DNA from: Streptomyces misionensis
GTDB lineage: Bacteria > Actinomycetota > Actinomycetes > Streptomycetales > Streptomycetaceae
Assembly: GCF_900104815.1 (NCBI RefSeq)
Contig: NZ_FNTD01000004.1
Coordinates: 3,860,501 to 3,924,500, forward strand
DNA: 64,000 bases
Direction of reading: 5' to 3'
The translations under genes were made by a program, and so were the position numbers. Positions 24,343 to 32,404 of this stretch are shown piece by piece (the stretch's first letter is position 1; each line of letters opens with the position of its first letter). The notes under the pieces are model-generated. The model was given only the letters and a program-made list of their open reading frames with translations, ran no database searches and had not been told where the DNA came from.

Positions 24343-25287
24343 TCAGAAGAGGCTGAGCACGGGTTCGCCGTGCTCGCCGGCCGCCCACCGCCGGGTCGCG
24401 CGGACCAGCTTGTCCGGGTTGACCTGGCTGCGGAAGGCGGTGATGCCCTGCTCGGTGATCTCCAGGCAGGTGACGCCGATGACCCGGCCGTCGAGCACCA
24501 CCACGATCGCGGGCATGCCGTTGGCGGCCACCACATGGACGTCGGGGGAGCCGCCGACCAGGTTGCGCTTGGCCTTGCCCGGCTTGAACAGGCCCCGCAT
24601 GAACGTCGCGACCGCACGGGCTCCCTCGAACGCCCGTGCGCGGGCCGGGACCTTGCCGCCGCCGTCGCCGATCGCGAAGACGTCCTCGGTGAGCAGCCGC
24701 ACCAGCGGTTCGGTACGGCCGCTGGTGGCGGCGGCGAGGAACTCGTCCACGATCCGCCGGGCGGCCGCCTCGTCGATCTCGGCGCGGGCCCGGCCGTCCG
24801 CGACGTGCTTCTTGGCGCGGTGGAAGATCTGCTGGCTGGCGGACTCGGTGAGGTCGAGGATCTCCGCGATCTCCCGGTGCGGGTAGTCGAAGGCCTCGCG
24901 CAGCACGTACACCGCGCGCTCGTTGGGGGTGAGCCGCTCCAGCAGGGTGAGCACGGCGTACGACACCGACTCGCGCTGCTCCGCGGTGTCGGCGGGGCCC
25001 AGCATCGGGTCCCCGGCGAGCAGCGGCTCGGGCAGCCACGCGCCGACGTAGGTCTCGCGGCGGGCGCGGGCCGACGTCAGCTGGTTGAGGCACAGATTGG
25101 TGAGCACCTTGGTCAGCCAGGCCTCGGGGACCTCGATGCGCCCGGTGTCGGCGCCCTGCCAGCGCAGGAACGTCTCCTGCACGACGTCCTCGGCCTCGCT
25201 CGCCGAGCCGAGCAGGCGATAGGCGAGGGCCTCCAGCCGGTGCCTGGACGCCTCGAACCGGTCCACTTCGCTCGCCGTCAGGGCCAT
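24343..25287 (-). CDS. ECF41-family RNA polymerase sigma factor with SnoaL-like C-terminal domain
   Basis: 314 residues, much longer than a minimal ECF sigma. Region 2 (LEALAYRLLGSASEAEDVVQ) and region 4 (LTPNERAVYVLREAFDYPHREIAEIL) are followed by a SnoaL/NTF2-like domain from about 185. Both ECF41 signature motifs are visible, WLPEP in the linker between regions 2 and 4 and DGGGK in the C-terminal domain. In this family the extension regulates the sigma factor in place of an anti-sigma protein. The ATG at 25287 was chosen because it opens the sigma region; an open frame continues upstream without sense. Adjacent to its probable target flavoprotein gene. Confidence 0.93.
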   Translation of the reverse strand: MALTASEVDRFEASRHRLEALAYRLLGSASEAEDVVQETFLRWQGADTGRIEVPEAWLTKVLTNLCLNQLTSARARRETYVGAWLPEPLLAGDPMLGPADTAEQRESVSYAVLTLLERLTPNERAVYVLREAFDYPHREIAEILDLTESASQQIFHRAKKHVADGRARAEIDEAAARRIVDEFLAAATSGRTEPLVRLLTEDVFAIGDGGGKVPARARAFEGARAVATFMRGLFKPGKAKRNLVGGSPDVHVVAANGMPAIVVVLDGRVIGVTCLEITEQGITAFRSQVNPDKLVRATRRWAAGEHGEPVLSLF

Positions 25288-25373
25288 GACCGGGATCCTA
25301 GCCTTCGCCAACCCCGGTGGCCCATGGCGGCGTTGCGGGCCACCGGGTCCGCCGGGCCCCGCCCGGCGCGGGT

Positions 25374-26426
25374 TCAGCCGATCCGGAACGTCGTCTCGAC
25401 CGGGTAGTGGTCGCTGGGGGCGTTGGTGTCGGTCTGGCCGGCACTCCAGCCGGACTGGGGGTCGAAGTCCGTCCTGACCGGGGAGACGGCCGACGGGACC
25501 GGGCGGCCGGGGGCGTTGAGGTAGCCGATGTAGTCCAGGTCGTCGCGGTAGTCCTTCGGGAAGGACTCGACGCCGGACATGTACTGGCACCAGGCGGAGA
25601 CCGGGCAGTCCATGGTGCGCAGGGTCTGGGCCGGGTCGGTGGCCGGGGTGCCGAGCACGCCGTTCACCGCGGTCTGGGCATGGTCGTAGTCGCCGCGCGA
25701 CCGGCCGCCGTAGTACTCCACGTTCAGGTCGCCGCCGATCAGCACCGGCGCGTCCGTCCCGGCGATGCCGTCCGCCCAGGAGCGGATCTCGCCGAGCTGG
25801 GCGAGCCGGGTGGCCTGGGTGGTGTCGGTGGAGGTGCCGGACTCGTCGGCCTGGAGGTGGGTGCCGATCACCCAGCTCTCCGTCCCGCCCTTGTCGATCC
25901 GCACCAGCGCCGCGCCCTTGTTGGCGTGGTAGTCCCAGGTGCCGTAGGCCGAGTTGGCGAAGACGTGCGCGTACTGGGCGGTGATCGGGTACTTGGACAG
26001 GATCATCGTGCCGCCGTTGATGACGAACGGCGAGTCGGAGCAGTCTCCGCTGATGCCGTTCCAGCCGCCGCCGGAGCAGGTCTGACCGACCACCGGGGTG
26101 TGGTACGGGTACAGGTCGGACAGCTCGGCGACGATGTCGGCCGTCGAGGTGTTGTTGAAGTCCTCGTCGAGGACGACCACGTCCGCGCCGTGCGCGCGGA
26201 CGACCGACTCGATGACGGGAGTGCGCTGGGCCGCCTTCTCGTTCTGGGTGCTGTCGACGATCGCGGTGCCGAGGTCGACGTTCCAGGCGAACACCGACAG
26301 GCTGGTGCCGGTGACCGCACCGGCGGCCGGGGCCGCGGTCGCGGCGGATGCCGGGTGGCCGGCGAGGCCGAGCAGCATCGCCGCCGCCGTGGCGGTCAGG
26401 GCGGTGGCGGTACGACGCGAGTCCAT
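25374..26426 (-). CDS. Secreted endonuclease/exonuclease/phosphatase-fold hydrolase
   Basis: 350 residues from an ATG preceded by GGAGAG. A signal peptide spans about 1-32 (RRTATALTATAAAMLLGLAG, cleavage near ASA). The mature part has the metal-dependent EEP fold: FAWNVDLGT (Asn), VVLDEDFN (Glu/Asp), GTHLQADE, GGDLNVEYY and PSDHYPVET near the C-terminus (Asp-His pair). Secreted sphingomyelin phosphodiesterases and DNase I-like enzymes share this pattern; the disulfide-prone Cys pairs fit secretion. Substrate (lipid headgroup or nucleic acid) cannot be decided here. Monocistronic. Confidence 0.87.
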   Translation of the reverse strand: MDSRRTATALTATAAAMLLGLAGHPASAATAAPAAGAVTGTSLSVFAWNVDLGTAIVDSTQNEKAAQRTPVIESVVRAHGADVVVLDEDFNNTSTADIVAELSDLYPYHTPVVGQTCSGGGWNGISGDCSDSPFVINGGTMILSKYPITAQYAHVFANSAYGTWDYHANKGAALVRIDKGGTESWVIGTHLQADESGTSTDTTQATRLAQLGEIRSWADGIAGTDAPVLIGGDLNVEYYGGRSRGDYDHAQTAVNGVLGTPATDPAQTLRTMDCPVSAWCQYMSGVESFPKDYRDDLDYIGYLNAPGRPVPSAVSPVRTDFDPQSGWSAGQTDTNAPSDHYPVETTFRIG

Positions 26427-26589
26427 GCGCTCTCCTGGAGGAAGGGCCCCCGACGGGACCGGGGCGCGTACATGACAACGGAACCCTAGGGGTGTCCGGG
26501 TACGGCCGGAAGAACGTCCGTGGATCGGCCTGTGGAGAAAAGGTGTCTGTACAAGTTCCGTGCGGGTGAGGCCGGTTCGGCCGACGGCG

Positions 26590-27846
26590 TCAAGGGCGCG
26601 CGTCCGCGTGGTGCGCACAGTCCGCGGCGCGCATGCCCCGCAGCGGGGACAGCGCCGCGGGCAGGAAGCTCAGGGTCATGCCGGCCGCGGCGAGCCACAG
26701 GGTGGTCCGGGCGCCGAACACCGTGCCCGAGGCGCCGCCGAGCAGTCCGCCGAGCGGGAGTCCGCCCCAGGAGACGAACCGGGCGGTCGCGTTCATCCGG
26801 CCCAGCAGCCCGTCCGGGGTGAGCGCCTGCTGGAAGCTGGACTGGGCGACGACGCGTACGACCCCGCCGAAGGACAGCGCCGCCAGTCCGGCCGCCGCCG
26901 CGTACACGCCGGCGCCGCCCGGGTGCGCCAGGGGCGTCAGCACGGTGAGGGGGCAGGTCAGCAGGGGCGCCAGCCAGATGACCGGGCCCTGCCCGAGCCG
27001 GCGCGCGAGCCGGGTGGCCGTCAGCGCGCCCAGCAGGGCGCCGCAGCCCATGCCGGACAGGACCAGCCCGACACCGCTCGCGCCGAGTCCCAGCCGCCGT
27101 TCCAGGAAGACCAGCAGCATGGTCTGGTACATGGCCAGGAAGAGGTTGAAGAGGGCGTCGCCGAGGACGGTCGCGCGCAGGGCCGGACGGGCGAGCACGA
27201 AACGCAGGCCCGCCAGGACGTCCCGGCGCAGACGCGGGCGGGCGGCCGGCCTCGGCTTGTCCTCGCGGACCCGGATGGCGAGCGCCAGCAGGGCCGACGC
27301 GGTCATCCCGGCGCTGCTCGCCACCAGGGTCGGGGCCGCTCCGAGACCGCCGACCAGCGGGCCCGCCAGCGCCGGCCCGCTGATGCTGGTCACCGAACGG
27401 ACCGCCGACAGCGTGGAGTTGCCCTCCAGCAGCCGGTCGCGGCCGACCAGACGGGGCAGGTAGCTGGCGTAGGAGACGTCGAAGAAGACGCCGAGCAGAC
27501 CGTGCGCCAGGGCGACCGCGTAGAGCCAGGGCACGGTCAGCGCTCCGGCCCACCAGGCCGCGGGGACCGACAGGAGGACCAGGGCCCGGGCGAGGTCGGT
27601 GCCGATCAGCACCGGGCGTTTGCGCACCCGGTCCACCCAGGCGCCGGCCGGCAGTCCGACGAGGAGGGAGCCGGCGGTGGTCGTCGCGGTCAGCAGACCG
27701 ATCTGGAACTCGTCGGCGCCCAGCGCCGTGATGGCGACCAGCGGCAGGGCCAGGAAGACGACACGGTCGCCGAGCTGGCCGAGGGCGGTGGCGGCGAACA
27801 GGAGGCGGAAGTCCCGGTCGCGCAGCAGGCTGCGGGGAGGGGTCAT
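26590..27846 (-). CDS. Major facilitator superfamily transporter
   Basis: 418 residues with about 12 membrane helices. Early signature LGQLGDRVVFLALPLVAI and the loop GAWVDRVRKRPVLIGTDLAR between helices 2 and 3 are typical of MFS exporters of the enterobactin/multidrug-like group. It ends with a short cytosolic tail. The start ATG overlaps the stop of the GntR gene by 4 bases, so the regulator and transporter form one operon, suggesting ligand-controlled efflux. Substrate unknown. Confidence 0.92.
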   Translation of the reverse strand: MTPPRSLLRDRDFRLLFAATALGQLGDRVVFLALPLVAITALGADEFQIGLLTATTTAGSLLVGLPAGAWVDRVRKRPVLIGTDLARALVLLSVPAAWWAGALTVPWLYAVALAHGLLGVFFDVSYASYLPRLVGRDRLLEGNSTLSAVRSVTSISGPALAGPLVGGLGAAPTLVASSAGMTASALLALAIRVREDKPRPAARPRLRRDVLAGLRFVLARPALRATVLGDALFNLFLAMYQTMLLVFLERRLGLGASGVGLVLSGMGCGALLGALTATRLARRLGQGPVIWLAPLLTCPLTVLTPLAHPGGAGVYAAAAGLAALSFGGVVRVVAQSSFQQALTPDGLLGRMNATARFVSWGGLPLGGLLGGASGTVFGARTTLWLAAAGMTLSFLPAALSPLRGMRAADCAHHADARP

Positions 27847-28610
27847 GAGGACGGCTGCCGCCCTTGGTCGACGGCGAACTCGTAGAGCACTTCCCGGCGC
27901 GCGTCCGGGATGACGATGTCGGCGGTCTCCACCGGGCGGCCCCCGGCGTCGTAGAGGGTCCGCTCGATGCGGAGCACCAGGTCGCCGACGGCGATGCCGA
28001 GCAGATGGGCCTGCTCCCGGGTGGCGCGGGCCGGGCGGGGCAGTTCGGCCACGGTCTCGACGCTCACCCCGATGGCGCGCATCCGCTCGACCACCCCCTT
28101 GCCGGCCAGCGGCCCCCGCTCCGGCAGCACCACCGGGGTGCCGCCGGTCAGCGTCAACGGCTCCCAGGAGTGGGAGAGTTGGACGGGGACGCCGTCGGCG
28201 AGGAACTCGTAGTGCGTGCTGACGCAGAGGTCGCCGGGCGCGATGGCGAGCCGCCCGGCGATCGCCTCCGGGGCCGGGACGCGCACCAGGGTGCGGAAGT
28301 CCCAGGCGCCCGCGCGGCCCCGCTCCGTCAGCGCGGTGGCCGGATGACCGCCACGGCCGTGACGGCGGGCACGGATCATCGGCAGCCGCTCGCGGGGCGT
28401 GCGGACGTACGTCCCCGAACCCGCGCGCCCTTCCAGCAGTCCCTCGGCGATCAGCCGGTCCACGGCCCGCTGGACGACATTGCGCCCGACGCCGTACGCC
28501 ACCGCGAGCCGCGCCCGGGACGGCAGCCGCGCGCCGACCGCCCACTCCCCCGCGACGATCCGCGCGCGCAGCGCGTCGGCCACGGCGAGGTAGGGCGCCT
28601 CTCGGGGCAT
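27843..28610 (-). CDS. GntR-family (HutC-like) transcriptional regulator
   Basis: 255 residues. The N-terminal winged helix reads VADALRARIVAGEWAVGARLPS, then AYGVGRNVVQRAVDRLIAEG and GSGTYVR. The C-terminal UTRA domain (from about 90) has CVSTHYEFLADGVPVQLSHS and IERTLYDAGGRPVETADIVI. This domain binds small ligands such as sugars or amino acids. It lies first in an operon with the MFS gene and probably controls it. No clear operator was picked out in the 70 bp before the start. Confidence 0.92.
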   Translation of the reverse strand: MPREAPYLAVADALRARIVAGEWAVGARLPSRARLAVAYGVGRNVVQRAVDRLIAEGLLEGRAGSGTYVRTPRERLPMIRARRHGRGGHPATALTERGRAGAWDFRTLVRVPAPEAIAGRLAIAPGDLCVSTHYEFLADGVPVQLSHSWEPLTLTGGTPVVLPERGPLAGKGVVERMRAIGVSVETVAELPRPARATREQAHLLGIAVGDLVLRIERTLYDAGGRPVETADIVIPDARREVLYEFAVDQGRQPSS

Positions 28611-28681
28611 GGCGGGTCTCCGGTGCGGTCGGGGAGTTCAAGGGCTCCGGAAAGCTACTGCACCGGGGCGAAGCTGCTGGA

Positions 28682-29965
28682 TCAGCAATGCGCTCCGTGG
28701 CGCCCCGGTGCGGCGCCCGCGGCCAGGAACTCGACCACCGCCAGCACGAACAGCAGGCACAGGGCGATGCCGAGCACCACCCACCCCGTGGGGTGGGGCC
28801 ACAGCACGCAGGCCGCCACGGCGGCGGCCACCGGCGGCCAGGTGAACCAGGCGCGATGGCGGCGCACGAACGGTCCGGCCGGGCCGGTGCGCAGACCCGC
28901 GCGGCCGGCGGTGGACCGGGTCGCGCCGATGCCGGAGGTCCACAGGCCCCGGACGAGCCCGGCCCGCCGTCCGGTGCCGGTGAGCCAGGCGCCCAGGGCG
29001 ATCACCACGGCGAGCACGATCACCGTGCGCACGGCGGTCGCCAGGAACCGGGTCAGGGTGTCGTAGACCGCGCCGGCCGCGGCCGGGGAGACGTCGGCGG
29101 GCAGCCGGTCGAGGTAGAACCCGCGGAAGACCCGCAGCCCGATGCCGAGCAGGGCGGTGGCGACGGCCGCGCCGAGACAGCCCGCGGCCAGGGCCCGGCG
29201 CCGCCGCCGGGACAGCAGCACCCCGGCGGCGATCAGCACGACGGCGAGCACCGGCAGCCAGTTCCCGGCGATGCGCAGCAGCCGCACGTACGTGCGCGCC
29301 TCGCCGACCTGGTGGGACTGGAGCAGGGTGAACTCGGCGTGCGGGGTGGGCAGCTGGGCCGCGAAGGCCATGCCGTCCCCGACCAGGCGCCGCTTCACGT
29401 CGTCCACCAGGGGCGCGAGGTCGAGGGTCACGGTGTCGTCGGTCAGCCGGACCGCGCCGGTGCCGGTGAGGGTCTTGTCCAGGACGCCGTGCACCTCGCG
29501 GTTGGCGTCGGTCCAGATGGTGGCGAAGGCGGGGGACGCGGCGGCCTTGCGGGCCCGGTCGTGCACGAACTCCCGCACGGCGCCCTGCAGCGCGCCGCCG
29601 AGCCCGGTGCCCAGCGCCTTCTCCAGGGCGGGCCGGTCCTTCGGTGCCACGCCGGCCAGCAGGTCCGGCAGGTGGATGTGGGCCATGAGCGCGTCGGTGG
29701 CCCGGTCGGCCGCGGCCTCCTGCACGGCGGGGTCGGAGGCGAGCGGGGCGACGGTGGCGACGTAGCGGTCGGTGTCGCCCACCAGGTCGGCGGCCCAGGT
29801 GGCGACCACGGCGAGCGGGACGAGAAGGCAGCCGAGGACGAGGAGCAGGCCGGCGAGGGCGGAGGCGAGGCGGCGGCGGACCCCGCGCCCCCGTCGCGGG
29901 GCGGCGGGGGCGGGCCGGGCCGGCTCCGGGCGGCCGGGGCCGCCGGGGGTCGCGTCGTTCGTCAC
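28682..29965 (-). CDS. Hypothetical multi-pass membrane protein (family A, copy 1)
   Basis: 427 residues from a GTG preceded by GGAGGTG; a longer in-frame ATG at 29980 lacks that spacing. One helix near 30-50 (LASALAGLLLVLGCLLVPLA), a long outer domain rich in charged helices (about 60-220, with DTDRYVATVAPLASDPAVQ), then about four more helices from 225 on. No enzymatic motif. A paralogue of the same layout begins at 63315 (TDTGRYVTTMAPLATDPDV). Probably an envelope protein of unknown function, monocistronic. Confidence 0.85.
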   Translation of the reverse strand: MTNDATPGGPGRPEPARPAPAAPRRGRGVRRRLASALAGLLLVLGCLLVPLAVVATWAADLVGDTDRYVATVAPLASDPAVQEAAADRATDALMAHIHLPDLLAGVAPKDRPALEKALGTGLGGALQGAVREFVHDRARKAAASPAFATIWTDANREVHGVLDKTLTGTGAVRLTDDTVTLDLAPLVDDVKRRLVGDGMAFAAQLPTPHAEFTLLQSHQVGEARTYVRLLRIAGNWLPVLAVVLIAAGVLLSRRRRRALAAGCLGAAVATALLGIGLRVFRGFYLDRLPADVSPAAAGAVYDTLTRFLATAVRTVIVLAVVIALGAWLTGTGRRAGLVRGLWTSGIGATRSTAGRAGLRTGPAGPFVRRHRAWFTWPPVAAAVAACVLWPHPTGWVVLGIALCLLFVLAVVEFLAAGAAPGRHGAHC

Positions 29966-30112
29966 CGCGCACCTCCGCACCGTACGGATCGTTCCGGGCC
30001 GCCGCCGAAGGCCGCTCCGGATGCCAGCGGAACGCCGTCCGGGCGCGGGCGCGAGCAGGGCGGGGCCGTTCGGGTCAGGGGGAGGCTCGCCGGGATGCGG
30101 GGACCTGATATC

Positions 30113-30130
30113 GTCTACATACTTGTAGAC
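30113..30130. promoter_or_regulatory. 18-bp palindromic operator candidate upstream of the PAP2 gene
   Basis: GTCTAC-N6-GTAGAC (30113-30130), set in a locally AT-richer stretch between the divergent membrane-protein and PAP2 genes. The half-sites contain TAC/GTA as in operators of BlaI/CopY-like or MarR-like repressors, but the spacing does not match a site I can name. No repressor gene is adjacent, so a distant regulator is implied. Confidence 0.5.
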
Positions 30131-30234
30131 GTTTACCTTGGAGACGTCCGAGCTTCATCCGTACGTCCGATCTGTGTCCGCTCCCGTTCTCACGGAGCGC
30201 CCGGCACATGCTGCACGGCCCGGAGACCCATTTG

Positions 30235-30864
30235 ATGACGACCTCTTCCCCGACCGCCCTGGCGCTCGACGGCGCGGCGATAGACGGCGGCCTCTACACC
30301 GACGTCACCGACTTCGCCCGGCACACGCACTGGCTGAACGAGCCGGCGACGGTGTTCAGCTCCATCGGCATCGGCCTGTTCGTGGTGTACCTGCTGGTGG
30401 CCTGGTGGCGGGCCCGGGGGCAGGGCAGCACCGCGATGGCCGCCGTGCTGGCGACGCCGATCGCGGTCGTCCTCTCCTACGTGGTCAACAGCGGGATCAA
30501 GGACGTCTTCGACGAACCCCGGCCGTGCCGGGCGCTCCCGCACGACTTCCTCCTGGAGGCGTGCCCGGCGCCCGACGACTACGCCTTCCCCAGCAACCAC
30601 ACCACCGTCGCCTTCGCCTTCGCGGTGGCGCTGCTGCTGATCGCCCGCGGGCTCGGCTCCCTCGCCCTGATCACCGCGATCGCGATGGGCGCCTCCCGGG
30701 TGTACGTCGGCGCGCACTACCCGCACGACGTGGCCGTGGGCGCGCTGGTCGGCAGCGTGGTCTCCCTGATCACCGTCCTGGTGCTGCGCCGTCTCGCGCC
30801 GCCACTGGTCGACCGGCTGCGCACCGGCGCGCTGCGCCCGCTGCTGTCGTCACAGGCGTCCTGA
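30235..30864 (+). CDS. PAP2-family membrane phosphatase
   Basis: 209 residues from ATG 30235 (or 218 from ATG 30208; both have weak GGAG sites). Four to five membrane helices. The three phosphatase blocks are present: KDVFDEPRP, PSNHTTVAFAF (usual PSGH with Asn for Gly) and SRVYVGAHYPHDVAVG. It should dephosphorylate a lipid phosphate such as phosphatidic acid or undecaprenyl pyrophosphate at the outer membrane face. A terminator hairpin follows directly. The palindrome at 30113 lies in its upstream region. Confidence 0.9.
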   Translation: MTTSSPTALALDGAAIDGGLYTDVTDFARHTHWLNEPATVFSSIGIGLFVVYLLVAWWRARGQGSTAMAAVLATPIAVVLSYVVNSGIKDVFDEPRPCRALPHDFLLEACPAPDDYAFPSNHTTVAFAFAVALLLIARGLGSLALITAIAMGASRVYVGAHYPHDVAVGALVGSVVSLITVLVLRRLAPPLVDRLRTGALRPLLSSQAS

Positions 30865-30872
30865 CGCCCGAC

Positions 30873-30901
30873 CGGGCCGTGCGCGTCGTACGCACGGCCC
30901 G
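30873..30901 (+). terminator. Intrinsic terminator after the PAP2 gene
   Basis: An 11-bp perfect stem, CGGGCCGTGCG (30873-30883) with CGCACGGCCCG (30891-30901), loop of 7 nt, starting 9 bases after the stop codon. Confidence 0.88.
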
Positions 30902-30931
30902 TGCCGTGCCGGACCACTACCGTTGTCCGGC

Positions 30932-31840
30932 ATGGCCCACTCCGGCACCGAGATCACCGCGGACCTGATCCGCGACCTGCTCCGCGCCCGTCACCCGGAC
31001 CTGGCCCAACGGCCCCTTCGGCTGGGCGCGCGGGGCTGGGACAACCAGTTGTGGCGGCTCGGCGACGACCTCGCGGTCCGGCTCCCGTGGGCCACCGCCG
31101 ACGCGGACACGCTGCTGCGCAAGGAGCACGCCTGGCTGCCCCTCCTCGCCCCGCGCCTCCCCCTGCCGGTGCCCGTCCCCCGGCACCTGGGCGAGCCCTC
31201 CGACCGGTTCCCGCGCCCCTGGCTCCTCACCACCTGGCTGCCGGGCACCCCCGCCGACCTGGCCCCGGCGACCCGCGCACAGGAAGCCGCCGACGCCCTG
31301 GCCGCCTTCCTGACCGCGCTGCACGAGCCGGCCCCCGCCGACGCGCCCGCCGGCCGCGACCGGGGCGGCAGCCTGGCCGACCACGACGCGCGGGTCCGTG
31401 GCGGCCTCGCCCACGCCGCCGCGCTGGGCCTGCTGTCCGACGGGACGGCGTGCGCGGCCCGCGCGCTCTGGGCGGACGCCGTCGCCGCGCCCGCCTGGCC
31501 GGGCCCGGCGGTCTGGCTCCACGGCGATCTGCACGCGGCCAACGTGCTCACGGCGGACGGCACCTTCTGCGGGGTGATCGACTTCGGGGACCTGTGCGCG
31601 GGCGACCCGGCCTGCGACCTGGCCGCCGCCTGGACCCTCCTGCCCGACGGCGCCGCCGACCGCTGCCTCGCCGCGTACCGCCCGGCCCCCGACCCCGCGA
31701 CCGTGCGCCGGGCGCGCGGCTGGGCCCTGGCCCGCGCCCTCGGCTGCCTCCTGATCTCCGCGGCCGACCACCGCGGACGCAAACCGACCTGGGGCCCGCC
31801 GGCCCGTGCGGCCCTGCGCCGCCTGACCGCCACCCGCTGA
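30932..31840 (+). CDS. Aminoglycoside phosphotransferase (APH)-family kinase-like protein
   Basis: 302 residues. The APH fold is shown by GARGWDNQLWRLGDDLAVRLPW near the N-terminus (Lys replaced by Arg in AVRLPW, common in this subgroup), WLPG, the catalytic loop LHGDLHAANVL and CGVIDFGDLCAGDPACDLA (metal-binding Asp). It likely phosphorylates a small hydroxylated metabolite; antibiotic resistance cannot be inferred. The ATG at 30932 lies 8 nt after TACCGT, so the mRNA may be leaderless. It is convergent with the GNAT gene. Confidence 0.88.
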   Translation: MAHSGTEITADLIRDLLRARHPDLAQRPLRLGARGWDNQLWRLGDDLAVRLPWATADADTLLRKEHAWLPLLAPRLPLPVPVPRHLGEPSDRFPRPWLLTTWLPGTPADLAPATRAQEAADALAAFLTALHEPAPADAPAGRDRGGSLADHDARVRGGLAHAAALGLLSDGTACAARALWADAVAAPAWPGPAVWLHGDLHAANVLTADGTFCGVIDFGDLCAGDPACDLAAAWTLLPDGAADRCLAAYRPAPDPATVRRARGWALARALGCLLISAADHRGRKPTWGPPARAALRRLTATR

Positions 31841-31860
31841 CCGAGGGGCCCCGGGCGGTG

Positions 31861-32292
31861 TCACTCCGCCAGGCGGTAGACCGTGGACTCGCGGGGGCGG
31901 AAGCCGATGCGGTCGTAGAGGCGGTTCGCGGCGGTGCGGTCCGGGCGGGAGGTGAGGTCGACCGTGCGCGCCCCCGCCTTCCGGGCGAGCCGCACGGCCT
32001 CTTCGAGCAGCAGCCCCGCGACACCCCGGCCGCGCGCGGCGCCGTCGACCACCACGTCCTCCACCCGGGCCCGCAGCCCGGACGGGAGCGGCAGCAGCAC
32101 CAGGACCAGGGCGCCCACGATCGCGTCGGGCGTCCGGGCGACCAGCACCGTGTTGGCGTCGCAGGCCACCATCCGGTCGAGCGCGGCGCGGTCCAGGGGT
32201 TCGGCGGTCCGGGACAGCTGCGGAAGCAGCCTGCCGAAGGCGTCGACGAGCTCCTGGCCCGCCTCCCGGACGACCTCTACACGGATATCCAT
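31861..32292 (-). CDS. GNAT-family N-acetyltransferase
   Basis: 143 residues from ATG 32292 (MDIRVEVV). Acetyl-CoA-binding core VEDVVVDGAARGRGVAGLLLEEA followed by GARTVDLTSRPDRTAANRLYDRIGF, the classic GNAT motif A/B pair. It acetylates an unknown amine. Convergent with the APH-like gene, 20 bp between stops. An open frame continues upstream past the start but covers the CsoR-like site and the next gene, so it is not used. Confidence 0.92.
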   Translation of the reverse strand: MDIRVEVVREAGQELVDAFGRLLPQLSRTAEPLDRAALDRMVACDANTVLVARTPDAIVGALVLVLLPLPSGLRARVEDVVVDGAARGRGVAGLLLEEAVRLARKAGARTVDLTSRPDRTAANRLYDRIGFRPRESTVYRLAE

Positions 32293-32341
32293 GGCGGGAG
32301 GATACCGATCACCGGACCGGGACCTTCCCGGCGTTTTTGAA

Positions 32342-32356
32342 TACCCCGAGGGGGTA
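32342..32356 (+). promoter_or_regulatory. CsoR-like copper operator upstream of the permease gene
   Basis: TACCCCGAGGGGGTA (32342-32356), flanked by A on the left and CT on the right, is a near-perfect inverted repeat matching the TACCCC-N-GGGGTA form of operators bound by Cu(I)-sensing CsoR repressors. It lies 49 bases before the permease start and 50 bases from the GNAT start. No csoR gene is in the window, so control would be by a regulator elsewhere. Confidence 0.7.
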
Positions 32357-32404
32357 CTCTCCGGCGAGTGGCGGAACCGCACCACCGTGAAGGGAGTGCG
32401 CTGC

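Noticed and set aside
30932..31840. Aminoglycoside resistance gene
   Set aside because: APH-fold proteins of this length are common housekeeping or unknown kinases; nothing shows an antibiotic substrate.
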